This document shows, in pieces, positions 34,243-42,322 of a DNA stretch of 64,000 bases. The stretch covers positions 1 to 64,000 of the forward strand of contig JARLJG010000016.1 in the NCBI GenBank assembly GCA_031291325.1. Reading direction: 5' to 3'. A program made the translations under genes and the position numbers. The stretch's first letter is position 1. Each line of letters begins with the position of its first letter. Source of the stretch: Burkholderiaceae bacterium. Its GTDB lineage: Bacteria; Pseudomonadota; Gammaproteobacteria; Burkholderiales; Burkholderiaceae_D. The notes beneath the pieces were generated by a model. The model was not told where the DNA came from. It searched no databases and saw only the letters and a program-made list of their open reading frames with translations.

Positions 34243-36231
34243 TCAAAAATGAATCCCCCGCAACAACTGCTGCAAGGCCATCTGGTCAGCACTCATTTGC
34301 AGCCACTTCTTGTCGCCGTCCTTCTTTGCCGCATCCGAATCGGGGAACATGCGGAAGCTGGTGTTCATCACGATTTGCGCCAGGCGCGGCACCAGGGCAT
34401 GCACGACCACGCCGAGGATGCCGAGGCGGGTGGCGATGCGCACCGGCTTGTAGACGACCGCCTGGACGATCAGGTCGGCGGCTTCTTCCGGCGACAGCGT
34501 CGGCACGTTTTGGTAAATCCTGGTCGGCGCGATCATCGGGGTGCGCACCAGCGGCATGTTGATGGTGGTGAACTTGATGCCGATATCGGCGAATTCCGAC
34601 GCGGCGCAGTCGGTCCAGGCATCGAGTGCGGCTTTCGAGGCGACATAAGCGGAAAAGCGCGGCGCGTTGGTCAGCACGCCGATCGACGAGATGTTGATGA
34701 CCTGCCCGCGCTTTTGCGCGATCATGTGCGGCAGCAAGCCCATCGTCAGGCGCAACGCGCCGAAATAGTTCAACTGCATGGTACGCTCGAAATCGTGGAA
34801 GCGGTCGAAGCTCGATTCGATGCCGCGCCGGATCGAGCGCCCGGCGTTGTTGACCAGCACGTCGACCCCGCCGTGATTGGCGATCAGCAATTCCACGAAG
34901 CGGTCGCATTCGGCCATGTCGGCCACGTCGACCGAATAGGTGATGACGTCCAAGCCGGCGTCCTTGAGTTCTTTCTTGGCCTGCGCCAGCTTGTCTTCGT
35001 CGCGCCCGCAAATGATGGTGATGGCGCCGGCTTCGGCCAGCTTGTGGGCGGCGGCCAAGCCGATGCCGGACGAGCCGCCGGTGACCAGCACCACCTTGCC
35101 GGCAACTTGCCCGTGCAGCGTGCGGTCGATGAACAGGGCCGGGTCGAGATTGCGCTCCCAGTAATCCCAGATCGGCGCGGCGTATTCGTCCAGGTGCGGG
35201 CACTTGATGCCGCTGCCCTTCAACGCCGCCGCCGCATCGCGGTTGTCGAAGCGGGTCGGATAGTTGACGAAATCCAGTATGTCATCCGGCAAGCCGAGGT
35301 CTTTCATGATCGCGTGTTTCACGCGCCGCACCGGGGTCAGCGACAGCATGCCTTTCTTGACCGACTTCGGGATGAAGCCGAGCAAGGCGGCGTTGATGCG
35401 CAAGCTCATGGTCGGCGCGTGCGCGGCGCGGGCGAAGGTATTGAGCACGTCGCCGACGCGCATCGGCTCCGGGTCGGTCAGATGGAAGCAATTGGCGCTC
35501 AATTTTTCCTGGTGCGCGATATGGTCCATCGCATCGACCACGTAGTCGACCGGCACGATATTGATGCGCCCGCCTTCGATGCCGATGGTCGGCATCCACG
35601 GCGGCAGCATCTGGCGCACGCGCTGGATCAGCTTGAAGAAATAATACGGGCCGTCGATCTTGTCCATTTCCCCGGTCTTGGAATCGCCGACCACCATGCC
35701 GGGGCGGTAGATGCGAAACGGCACCTTGGCTTCTTCGCGCACGATCTTCTCGGATTCGTGCTTGGTGCTGAAATACGGGTGATCGAGGTTTTCCGCCTCG
35801 TCGAACATGTCTTCGCGGAAGATGCCTTCGAACATGCCGGCGGCGGCAATCGAACTGACGTGATGCAGCCATTTGGCGCCGATCGCATTGGCCAGCGCCA
35901 CGGTCTGGTGGGTGCCTTCGACGTTGACGGCCATCTGCAGGTCGGCGTCGGCCTTCATGTCGTAGATGGCGGCCAGGTGGAAGAAATGATCGATATTCTT
36001 GTTCAGCAGCTTGAGATCGTCCTTGGAGAGGCCCAATTTCGGCTCGCGCAGATCGCCGAAGACCGGGATTGCGCGGGTTTTCGACGTTTCCCAATATTCG
36101 AGCAGCGCCGGCACCTTGTCGCGGCTGGCTTCGCGCATCAAAAAGTACACCACACTGCCTTTACGGGCGAGCAATTTCTTGACCAGGCGTTTGCCGATAA
36201 AACCGGTTGCTCCCGTAACGAAATACTGCAT
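34243..36231 (-). CDS. Fatty acyl-CoA reductase (alcohol-forming), two-domain SDR fusion
   Basis: 662 residues, start at 36231 with AAGGAG 5 bases upstream. The N-terminal extended-SDR half (about 1-370) has VTGATGFIGKRLV, FFHLAAIYDM and the YFSTK active site. The C-terminal classical-SDR half (about 380-600) has VTGGSSGIG, NNAGRSIRR, NISSIGVLTNAPRF and YVASK. Order, length and motifs, including HVSSIAAAGMFEGIFREDMF and PYYFFKLIQ, fit the bacterial alcohol-forming fatty acyl-CoA/ACP reductases known from Marinobacter wax-ester producers. It would reduce fatty acyl-CoA via aldehyde to fatty alcohol with NADPH. No wax synthase is seen in the window. It is divergent from the phasin gene. Confidence 0.85.
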   Translation of the reverse strand: MQYFVTGATGFIGKRLVKKLLARKGSVVYFLMREASRDKVPALLEYWETSKTRAIPVFGDLREPKLGLSKDDLKLLNKNIDHFFHLAAIYDMKADADLQMAVNVEGTHQTVALANAIGAKWLHHVSSIAAAGMFEGIFREDMFDEAENLDHPYFSTKHESEKIVREEAKVPFRIYRPGMVVGDSKTGEMDKIDGPYYFFKLIQRVRQMLPPWMPTIGIEGGRINIVPVDYVVDAMDHIAHQEKLSANCFHLTDPEPMRVGDVLNTFARAAHAPTMSLRINAALLGFIPKSVKKGMLSLTPVRRVKHAIMKDLGLPDDILDFVNYPTRFDNRDAAAALKGSGIKCPHLDEYAAPIWDYWERNLDPALFIDRTLHGQVAGKVVLVTGGSSGIGLAAAHKLAEAGAITIICGRDEDKLAQAKKELKDAGLDVITYSVDVADMAECDRFVELLIANHGGVDVLVNNAGRSIRRGIESSFDRFHDFERTMQLNYFGALRLTMGLLPHMIAQKRGQVINISSIGVLTNAPRFSAYVASKAALDAWTDCAASEFADIGIKFTTINMPLVRTPMIAPTRIYQNVPTLSPEEAADLIVQAVVYKPVRIATRLGILGVVVHALVPRLAQIVMNTSFRMFPDSDAAKKDGDKKWLQMSADQMALQQLLRGIHF

Positions 36232-36445
36232 GTTGTCTCCTTTTGTATGCGGTTTATAATGCTGCAATGATTGCAGGGTCGGCGGCGCTTGGCAAGCGGT
36301 GGCGTCGCCAATGTTGCAAGGAAAGCCATCTTCGTCCGACTAGAAGTGGTGCTCTATCGCATTAGTATCTCGTCTCTATTTTCGGCGCATAAACTGGTAC
36401 AGTACAAATCATTGGGCACTCGGTCACCACCTAGCGGAGAATATT

Positions 36446-37126
36446 ATGGTAAAAAAATTGAAGGCCTTGGCGAAAGAAGACGATAAGCAATTGTCGGACG
36501 CAGTGCGCGCCTCGGCACAGCAGATCTGGCAAGCCGGCCTGGGCGCATTTGCGAAAGCACAGGAAGAAGGCGGCAAGGTATTCGCAAAACTGGTCAAGGA
36601 AGGAACCGACTTGCAAAAGCGCACTCAGAAAATGGCGGAAGACAAGGTTTCCGGCGTCACCGACACCGTCACCAAGACCGCCGACTACGTCAGCAAGCAG
36701 GCGACCGGCTCGTGGGACAAGCTGGAACAGGTGTTTGAAGACCGCGTGTCGCGCTCGCTGACTTCGCTCGGCGTGCCGTCCAAGAAAGACATCCAGGCCT
36801 TGACCAAGCGGGTCGAGGAATTGAGCAAGGCGGTCGCCGCGCTGTCCGGCAAGAAACCGGCTGCAGTCAAGGAAAGCGCCAAGCCGGCTGCCAAGAAAGC
36901 GGCGCCGAAAGCTGCGGCCAAGGCAGCGCCAAAAGCCGCCGCGAAGGCTGCACCGAAGGCGGCGGCAAAACCGGCAGCAAAATCGACCGTAAAATCGGCA
37001 GCAGCAAAAAAACCAGTCGCAAAGGCGGCCCCAAAGCCGGCGGCGAAAAAAGCAGCACCGAAAGCAGCCAAAGCAACGCCGGTAGCGCCTGCAACGCCGG
37101 CAGCAGAGGCTGGCGCGGCGGATTAA
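36446..37126 (+). CDS. Phasin-family protein with Lys/Ala/Pro tail (PhaF-like)
   Basis: 226 residues. The N-terminal half (about 1-130) is an amphipathic phasin helix region (QIWQAGLGAFAKAQEEGGKVFAKLVKEG, then VSRSLTSLGVPSKKDIQ). It ends in a leucine-zipper-like LTKRVEELSKAVAAL. The C-terminal 90 residues are AAKP-type repeats like histone H1. PhaF-type phasins coat polyhydroxyalkanoate or lipid granules and bind DNA to spread granules at division. GGAG stands 7 bases before the ATG. A terminator follows. Confidence 0.88.
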   Translation: MVKKLKALAKEDDKQLSDAVRASAQQIWQAGLGAFAKAQEEGGKVFAKLVKEGTDLQKRTQKMAEDKVSGVTDTVTKTADYVSKQATGSWDKLEQVFEDRVSRSLTSLGVPSKKDIQALTKRVEELSKAVAALSGKKPAAVKESAKPAAKKAAPKAAAKAAPKAAAKAAPKAAAKPAAKSTVKSAAAKKPVAKAAPKPAAKKAAPKAAKATPVAPATPAAEAGAAD

Positions 37127-37177
37127 GCAATCGCGTTGTTGAGCAGTGCCGGGCGTCGCCCAGTCTGTAGGGTAGCG

Positions 37178-37206
37178 AAGGGGCTTGTGCACTGCACAAG
37201 CCCTTT
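37178..37206 (+). terminator. Intrinsic terminator of the phasin gene
   Basis: Hairpin GGGCTTGTGC-ACT-GCACAAGCCC followed by T5, about 50 bases after the phasin stop. Confidence 0.85.
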
Positions 37207-37233
37207 TTCACGTCTGCGCTATACAATGAGATC

Positions 37234-38478
37234 ATGACTGCCACTATCACTCCCCTCTCCCGGGTTCGCGCCCAGCGCGTGCAGCCTTCCGCCAAACCCC
37301 GCATCGGGCTGGTGCTGGCCGGCGGCGGGCCGCTCGGCGCGGTGTATGAAATCGGCGCGCTGGCGGCCATCGAGGAATCGATCGAAGGCCTCGACGTCAA
37401 CGACGCCAGCGTCTACGTCGGCATCAGTGCCGGCGGCATCATCGCCTCGGGCCTGGCCAACGGCATCACGCCGCATGAAATGTGCCGCTTGTTCATCGAA
37501 AGCGATACCGAGCACGATGGCGGCGTCCAGTTCAAGCCGGAACTGTTGCTGCGTCCAGCCTGGACGGAATTGCGCAAGCGCGCGCAATCGGTGCCGGGCC
37601 TGTTGGCCGGCTCGCTGCTCCACTTTGCGCGCGGTCGCGGCAAGCGCACGCTGGCCGATTCCTTCGAACGCATGAAACGGGCGCTGCCGACCGGCATCCT
37701 GTCGGGCGACGGCATCCACGAATTCCTGCAGCACACCTTCAGCCAGCCGGGCCGCACCAACGATTTCCGCCAATTGCGGCACAAGCTGGTGCTGGTGGCG
37801 ACCGATGTCGATTCCGGCGAGGCGATCTGCTACGGCCAGCCCGGACTCGACGATGTCCCCATCTCCCGCGCCGCGCAAGGCAGCGCGGCGGTGCCGGGCC
37901 TGTTTCCGCCGGTCGAAATCAATGGCCGCCACGTGGTCGACGGCGTGCTGCGCAAGACCCTGCACGCCTCGATCGCGCTGGAACACGGGGTCGACCTCGC
38001 CATCTGCATCAATCCCATCGTCCCCTACAATGCCAGGGTCGCGCATGGCGCCGGCAAGATCGCCGATGACGGCTTGCTGACGGTGCTGTCGCAAACCTTG
38101 CGCTCGATCATCCATTCGCGCGTCAAGCGCGGCATGGACAGCTACCAGCGCAGTTACCCGGAGTCCGACATCCTGTTGTTCGAGCCGAACGAAGAAGACG
38201 CCGAAATGTTCTTCACCAACCTGTTTAGCACCTCCAACCGCCGCCGCATGTGCGAAAACGCCTACCAGGACACGCGCATCGCATTGTGGCGCAACCGCGT
38301 CGCCATCGACCGCAAACTGGCACGCCACGGCCTGCACCTGAAATTGCCGGTGCTGCAGGACAGCAGCCTGACCCTGGTGCAAAACCCGCCGCGCAACAAG
38401 AAAGACCGCTTCAAGACCGACAAGCTGGGCCAGGTGCTGGATCAGTTGGAACACACGTTGAAAGTCGCGGGAGGGTAA
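37234..38478 (+). CDS. Patatin-like phospholipase
   Basis: 414 residues. Oxyanion loop LAGGGPLGAVYEIGAL, nucleophile Ser in YVGISAGGI (GxSxG) and the catalytic Asp in HVVDGVLRKT form the patatin Ser-Asp dyad. A C-terminal region with SRVKRGMDSYQRSYPES and a basic tail is typical of the proteobacterial subgroup. It is probably a cytoplasmic or membrane-peripheral acyl hydrolase. Placement among the phasin and TetR genes fits a role in membrane-lipid or granule-lipid turnover (inference). Confidence 0.88.
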   Translation: MTATITPLSRVRAQRVQPSAKPRIGLVLAGGGPLGAVYEIGALAAIEESIEGLDVNDASVYVGISAGGIIASGLANGITPHEMCRLFIESDTEHDGGVQFKPELLLRPAWTELRKRAQSVPGLLAGSLLHFARGRGKRTLADSFERMKRALPTGILSGDGIHEFLQHTFSQPGRTNDFRQLRHKLVLVATDVDSGEAICYGQPGLDDVPISRAAQGSAAVPGLFPPVEINGRHVVDGVLRKTLHASIALEHGVDLAICINPIVPYNARVAHGAGKIADDGLLTVLSQTLRSIIHSRVKRGMDSYQRSYPESDILLFEPNEEDAEMFFTNLFSTSNRRRMCENAYQDTRIALWRNRVAIDRKLARHGLHLKLPVLQDSSLTLVQNPPRNKKDRFKTDKLGQVLDQLEHTLKVAGG

Positions 38479-38541
38479 AAATTGCGATCTTCGGTGGTAT
38501 GCTTAAACATATAAACGCCATGACGTAAGAGACCCCCTGCC

Positions 38542-39207
38542 ATGCAACAAAAAGCTCCGCGCCGGACCCGTGAACGCATCCTCGAACTATCGCTGCGCCT
38601 GTTCAACGAATTCGGCGAACCGAACATCACGACCACCGTCATCTCGGAAGAAATGAATATTTCTCCCGGCAACCTGTACTACCATTTCCGCAACAAGGAC
38701 GACATCGTCAATTCCATCTTCGGCCAGTTCGAGAAGGAAATCGATCGCATGCTGGCGGTGCCGGCCGATCGCCGTCCGAATATCGAAGACGTCTGGCTCT
38801 ACCTGCACCTGATGTTCGAGCTGGTGTGGCGCTACCGCTTCTTTTACCGCGACCTGAACGACCTGCTCTCGCGCAACCGCAAGCTGGAACTGCACTTCAA
38901 GCAAATCCTGGCGCACAAGATCAAGGTGGCGCGGCAACTGTGCGAAGGCTTGCGCAGCACCGACGCGCTGGAAGCGACCGACGCCGAAATCGACGCGCTG
39001 GCCACCAACATGGTGGTGGTGGCGACCTATTGGCTATCCTACGAATACGTGCGCAACCCGCGCAAATATACCGAGCAACAGGCGATTGCCGATGCGCTCG
39101 CGCGCGGCTGCTACCAGGTGCTGTCGCAAATCGGCCCCTACCTGCGCGGCCCGACCCGTTTACTGTTCGAAAAGCTGGCTGAAGAATACATCAAGAAAAT
39201 CAAATAG
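38542..39207 (+). CDS. TetR-family transcriptional regulator
   Basis: 221 residues. The N-terminal TetR helix-turn-helix reads RRTRERILELSLRLFNEFG, then TTTVISEEMNISPGNLYYHFRNKDDIV. The C-terminal ligand-binding part (WLYLHLMFELVWRYRFFYRDL) belongs to the subgroup found beside lipid genes in Betaproteobacteria. It is the likely regulator of the surrounding lipid genes (inference from position). A small spacing of 9 bases separates it from the repeat-protein gene. Confidence 0.88.
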   Translation: MQQKAPRRTRERILELSLRLFNEFGEPNITTTVISEEMNISPGNLYYHFRNKDDIVNSIFGQFEKEIDRMLAVPADRRPNIEDVWLYLHLMFELVWRYRFFYRDLNDLLSRNRKLELHFKQILAHKIKVARQLCEGLRSTDALEATDAEIDALATNMVVVATYWLSYEYVRNPRKYTEQQAIADALARGCYQVLSQIGPYLRGPTRLLFEKLAEEYIKKIK

Positions 39208-39216
39208 GAGACCGAC

Positions 39217-39990
39217 ATGGCTTGGAGCAAATTCCCGTATCCCGACCCCGCCTACACCTACACCGCCGCCAGCCTGAAAAAGAACTGGGCGCGCCTGCAT
39301 GCCGGCGATGCCGAAGCGTTTCCGAAAGATGCGGCGCTGCTGGAAGCCTGGATCAGCTTCCATGCCGGCGACTTTGAAAAAGCCGCCAAGCAAGGGCTGG
39401 CGCTGGGCATCCCCGGCTACGCGGTCGCCAACAAGGCCACCTGCATCTACGCCAATTACCTGGAAAAATCGGACGCCAAGAAATTGAAATTCTACGAGGA
39501 AGTCGCCGCCCGCTGCGAAGAGCAGCAAGCCGCGCAACCGAAGGATGCCTCCGGCTACTACTGGCACGCGTACGCGCTGGGCCGCTACGCGCAAGGCGTA
39601 TCGATCGCCAAGGCGCTCGCGCAAGGGATCGGCAGCAAGGTCAAGAACAGCCTCGACACGACCGTCAAACTGGCGCCGAAACATGCGGACGCGCATATCG
39701 CGCTGGGCGCCTACCATGCCGAAATCATCGACAAGGTCGGCGCGATGATCGGCGGCCTCACCTACGGGGCCAAGAAGGACGAAGGCATCAAGCTGTTCAA
39801 GAAAGCGCTGACGCTGAACCCCGACTCCGCCATCGCCCGCATCGAATATGCGAACGGCCTGGTGATGCTGGAAGGCAAAAAGAAGATGGAAGAAGCCGTC
39901 GCGCTCTATAAGGAAGCCGCCGAGTTCGAGGCCAGGGACGCGATGGAACGCCTGGACGTGCAAATGGCGATAGAGGAGCTTGAAGATTGA
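39217..39990 (+). CDS. TPR-like helical repeat protein
   Basis: 257 residues without signal peptide. TPR-like helices are visible: LEAWISFHAGDFEKAAKQGLAL, SGYYWHAYALGRYAQG, KHADAHIALGAYHAEII, and GIKLFKKALTLNPDSAIARIEYANGLVML near the C-terminus. Such scaffolds bind other proteins. GGAG precedes the ATG by 8 bases. It is sandwiched between TetR and LOG genes and overlaps the latter by one base, so the three form an operon. Confidence 0.75.
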   Translation: MAWSKFPYPDPAYTYTAASLKKNWARLHAGDAEAFPKDAALLEAWISFHAGDFEKAAKQGLALGIPGYAVANKATCIYANYLEKSDAKKLKFYEEVAARCEEQQAAQPKDASGYYWHAYALGRYAQGVSIAKALAQGIGSKVKNSLDTTVKLAPKHADAHIALGAYHAEIIDKVGAMIGGLTYGAKKDEGIKLFKKALTLNPDSAIARIEYANGLVMLEGKKKMEEAVALYKEAAEFEARDAMERLDVQMAIEELED

Positions 39991-40577
39991 TGAAATCCCT
40001 TTGCGTTTATTGCGGCTCGTCGTCCGGCATCACGCCGAACTACGCCGACGCCGCCCGCAAGCTGGCGCAAGCGCTGGTCGAGCGCAAGATCGCGCTGGTC
40101 TACGGCGGCGGCAACGTCGGCCTGATGGGCATCATCGCCGATGAAGCGATGCGCCTGGGCGGCCATGTCACCGGCGTCATCCCCAAAGCACTGGTGCGCA
40201 AGGAAGTCGGCCATCGCCAGATCAGCGAATTACATATAGTCGAAAATATGCACGAGCGCAAAGCCATGATGGCCGATCTGGCCGAAGGCTTCATCGCCAT
40301 GCCCGGCGGCATCGGCACGCTGGAAGAATTATTCGAAGTGATGACCTGGGCGCAACTGGGTTTTCACGACAAACCGATTGGCGTGCTCAACGTCGACGGC
40401 TATTACGATGCGCTGCTGGCGTTTCTTCAGCATACGGTGCAGCAAGGCTTCCTGAGGCCGCAGCATGAGGGGCTGTTGATGGTCGAACCTGACGTGACGG
40501 CGCTATTGCATCGTTTCGAGACGTTTGAGGCTGAGCCGCATGATAAGTTCTTGAATATGGTGCGGGAACAGGGGTGA
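39990..40577 (+). CDS. LOG-family protein (cytokinin riboside 5'-phosphate phosphoribohydrolase-like)
   Basis: 195 residues with CVYCGSSSG at the start, LVYGGGNVGLMG, the catalytic-region ENMHERKAMM and the signature MPGGIGTLEELFEV. LOG proteins cleave nucleoside 5'-monophosphates to base and ribose 5-phosphate; older annotations call them lysine decarboxylases. The ATG at 39990 shares one base with the previous stop (TGATG). Length agrees with the family. Confidence 0.9.
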   Translation: MKSLCVYCGSSSGITPNYADAARKLAQALVERKIALVYGGGNVGLMGIIADEAMRLGGHVTGVIPKALVRKEVGHRQISELHIVENMHERKAMMADLAEGFIAMPGGIGTLEELFEVMTWAQLGFHDKPIGVLNVDGYYDALLAFLQHTVQQGFLRPQHEGLLMVEPDVTALLHRFETFEAEPHDKFLNMVREQG

Positions 40578-40594
40578 GGGTTGCAGGGACAACG

Positions 40595-40942
40595 TTACCC
40601 CCGCGACTCATTTTGTTCCCGCTGCGCCCGCATATAGTTTCGCTGCACCTCACTCTTCCCGGCAAGCTGGCGCTCTTCAAGAAATACGGCAAGGCGCGGC
40701 AAATGCTCCCGGTTCGCGAGGAAGTTCGCGCGTTCTCTATCCAGTTGAACCGGCTCCCGACAGCCGCCGCAGACCACATGCGTTTTCGAAAGAAAGGGAA
40801 TTGTCTTGATCGTGAAGAACGATACCCACTCGGTTTCTTTCCAGTGCTCCCAGGTGCGTTTTCGGTGGCAGCGATAGCAATAGCAATCTAGCGCCGGACC
40901 GACTTCCTTCGCTTCCTTCACCCATCCGAACATGATTAGCAT
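40595..40942 (-). CDS. Zinc-ribbon-type hypothetical protein
   Basis: 115 residues from the ATG at 40942 (GGGAGG 4 bases upstream). Two cysteine pairs, CYCYRC (about 20-25) and CGGC (about 59-62), with basic residues between (RKRTWEHWKETEWVSFFTIKTIPF), make a probable zinc ribbon. The tail is a charged helix (FLEERQLAGKSEVQRNYMRAQREQ). No family name can be given. It converges with the LOG gene, with 17 bases between stops. Confidence 0.65.
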   Translation of the reverse strand: MLIMFGWVKEAKEVGPALDCYCYRCHRKRTWEHWKETEWVSFFTIKTIPFLSKTHVVCGGCREPVQLDRERANFLANREHLPRLAVFLEERQLAGKSEVQRNYMRAQREQNESRG

Positions 40943-41231
40943 TGGCCCTCCCAGAAGTTGTGATTGGCATTGTCGCGCGACCCGAGCAGGCCAAACCTGA
41001 TCTAATTCGACGAGCGAAATAGCCGCTGCGACGCTGCCCGCAAAAAATAACCGCCAGTTTAACCGTGATCGATATCGGTCGGTGTCTTTTTCCACACCAA
41101 CGGCAGTGTGTCGGCGAAAATCAATGGAATCAGCGTCGAATATTTCGACAATTTTAATTCGTCGTTACCCCCTTATTTGATTCTACAAATCCCACTGCTC
41201 AACAAACGACCGAACTGGGCTGGGTCAGCCC

Positions 41232-41319
41232 GTAGGTTGGGCTACAAAGCCCAACATCAACCGTTCGCAAGATGGGGTCATGCTGAATGTTGGGCTGATA
41301 AAGCGTTAGCCCAACCTAC
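41232..41319. repeat. GTAGGTTGGGCT-family palindromic repeat
   Basis: The left copy at 41232-41255 is itself palindromic (GTAGGTTGGGCTA-CAA-AGCCCAAC). The right copy at 41289-41319 ends AGCGTTAGCCCAACCTAC. Together they match the family at 33.1 and 33.9 kb. The rest of the gap from 40943 to here shows no gene. Confidence 0.75.
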
Positions 41320-41466
41320 CCTACTGATCGAGAAGCGAACCAGCGCCAGATTTGCCGCCGCATTGCAGACGAGATCGACATGATTGGTTACGTCATCCGC
41401 CCGTGCCACGGCGGAGACAACAAGCAGTAGTGACAGTGCAAGACAGTACAAAGCGCCAAGCGGCAT
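41278..41466 (-). CDS. Short exported peptide, probably truncated by a repeat
   Basis: 62 residues from the ATG at 41466, which has GGGAG at a good distance. A clear signal peptide (LYCLALSLLLVVSAVARA) is followed by only about 40 residues. The last 13 residues (RVGWANALSAQHSA) are encoded by the GTAGGTTGGGCT repeat. The original C-terminus was therefore probably replaced when the repeat inserted. Function unknown. Confidence 0.45.
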   Translation of the reverse strand: MPLGALYCLALSLLLVVSAVARADDVTNHVDLVCNAAANLALVRFSISRVGWANALSAQHSA

Positions 41467-41590
41467 GGCCATCTCCCTCGCAAGTCTGGAAATTCCATAA
41501 AATCGCAGTATCAGCGAAATTCATCCGGCGACTGGAAAAAGAACGGCTGCTAACACTCATTGAGGGCCGTTCAACGTATGAAAAGTCCGA

Positions 41591-42169
41591 TCAGGCAACT
41601 TCCTTGGCGCTGACAATCGATTTCGACACCAGTCCGTATTCGATCGCCTCCGGCGCCGACATCCAGAAATCGCGCTCGATATCGGCCGTCACTTTTTCCA
41701 GCTTCTGTCCAGTTTCCCTGGCGATCAGGGCGCCGATTCTTTCGCGCACGCGGATGATTTCGCGCGCCTGGATCGCAATATCGGAGGCCTGGCCGCCGAC
41801 GCCGCCGCTCGGCTGATGGATCAGGAAGCGCGTATTCTGCAGGCAGAAGCGGCGCTCTTTCGGCACCGACAGGAATACGTTGACTGCGGCGCTGCCGACC
41901 CAGCCGCTGCCGATCATGTTGACCGGGGCGTCGATGAAACGGATCACGTCATGGATCACGTCGCCCGATTCCACATGGCCGCCCGGCGAACAGACCAGGA
42001 AATTGATCGGCTCCTTGGATTCGCCAGCGAGGGCGATCAATTGGCGCACGACATCGCGCGCGGCGGTATCGTTGATCTGGCCGAACAGCAGCACGGTGCG
42101 TGACTTGAACGCCTTCTCTTCGAGAAAAGCGTCGCGCTGGGGCGAATTGGTTTCCACTGGTTCTTCCAT
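41591..42169 (-). CDS. ClpP-like protease subunit (paralogue)
   Basis: 192 residues. The ClpP fold is clear: INFLVCSPGGHVESGDVIHD, FLIHQPSGGVGGQASDIAIQA with the catalytic His, and ERDFWMSAPEAIEYGLV with the catalytic Asp. The nucleophile region is divergent, WVGSAAVNVFL in place of the usual GQAASMGAFLL, although a Ser aligns with the active-site position. No clpX or tig is adjacent, unlike the housekeeping clpP locus, so this is probably a second ClpP. Partner ATPase and substrates are unknown. Confidence 0.88.
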   Translation of the reverse strand: MEEPVETNSPQRDAFLEEKAFKSRTVLLFGQINDTAARDVVRQLIALAGESKEPINFLVCSPGGHVESGDVIHDVIRFIDAPVNMIGSGWVGSAAVNVFLSVPKERRFCLQNTRFLIHQPSGGVGGQASDIAIQAREIIRVRERIGALIARETGQKLEKVTADIERDFWMSAPEAIEYGLVSKSIVSAKEVA

Positions 42170-42322
42170 GATGTGCCTCTAAGGTGTTGGGGAATTGATA
42201 GTTATCCAAAGAGCCAGTGTAAACCAAAACGCCTCAACAAATCGCGAGGGCCTTTTTTGCGACGACCGTTGAATAGCAATCGGTGCAATCGGAACAATCG
42301 GCCAGCGAGTCGGGCACCGCGT

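Noticed and set aside
34249..36270. Plus-strand open frame of about 670 codons opposite the fatty acyl-CoA reductase
   Set aside because: It is antisense to a strongly supported gene and has no recognisable motif.
42234..42322. Cysteine-containing open frame after the glycosyltransferase (SDCTDCYSTVV)
   Set aside because: No start codon or ribosome-binding site fits, and upstream it is only the shadow of the glycosyltransferase gene.
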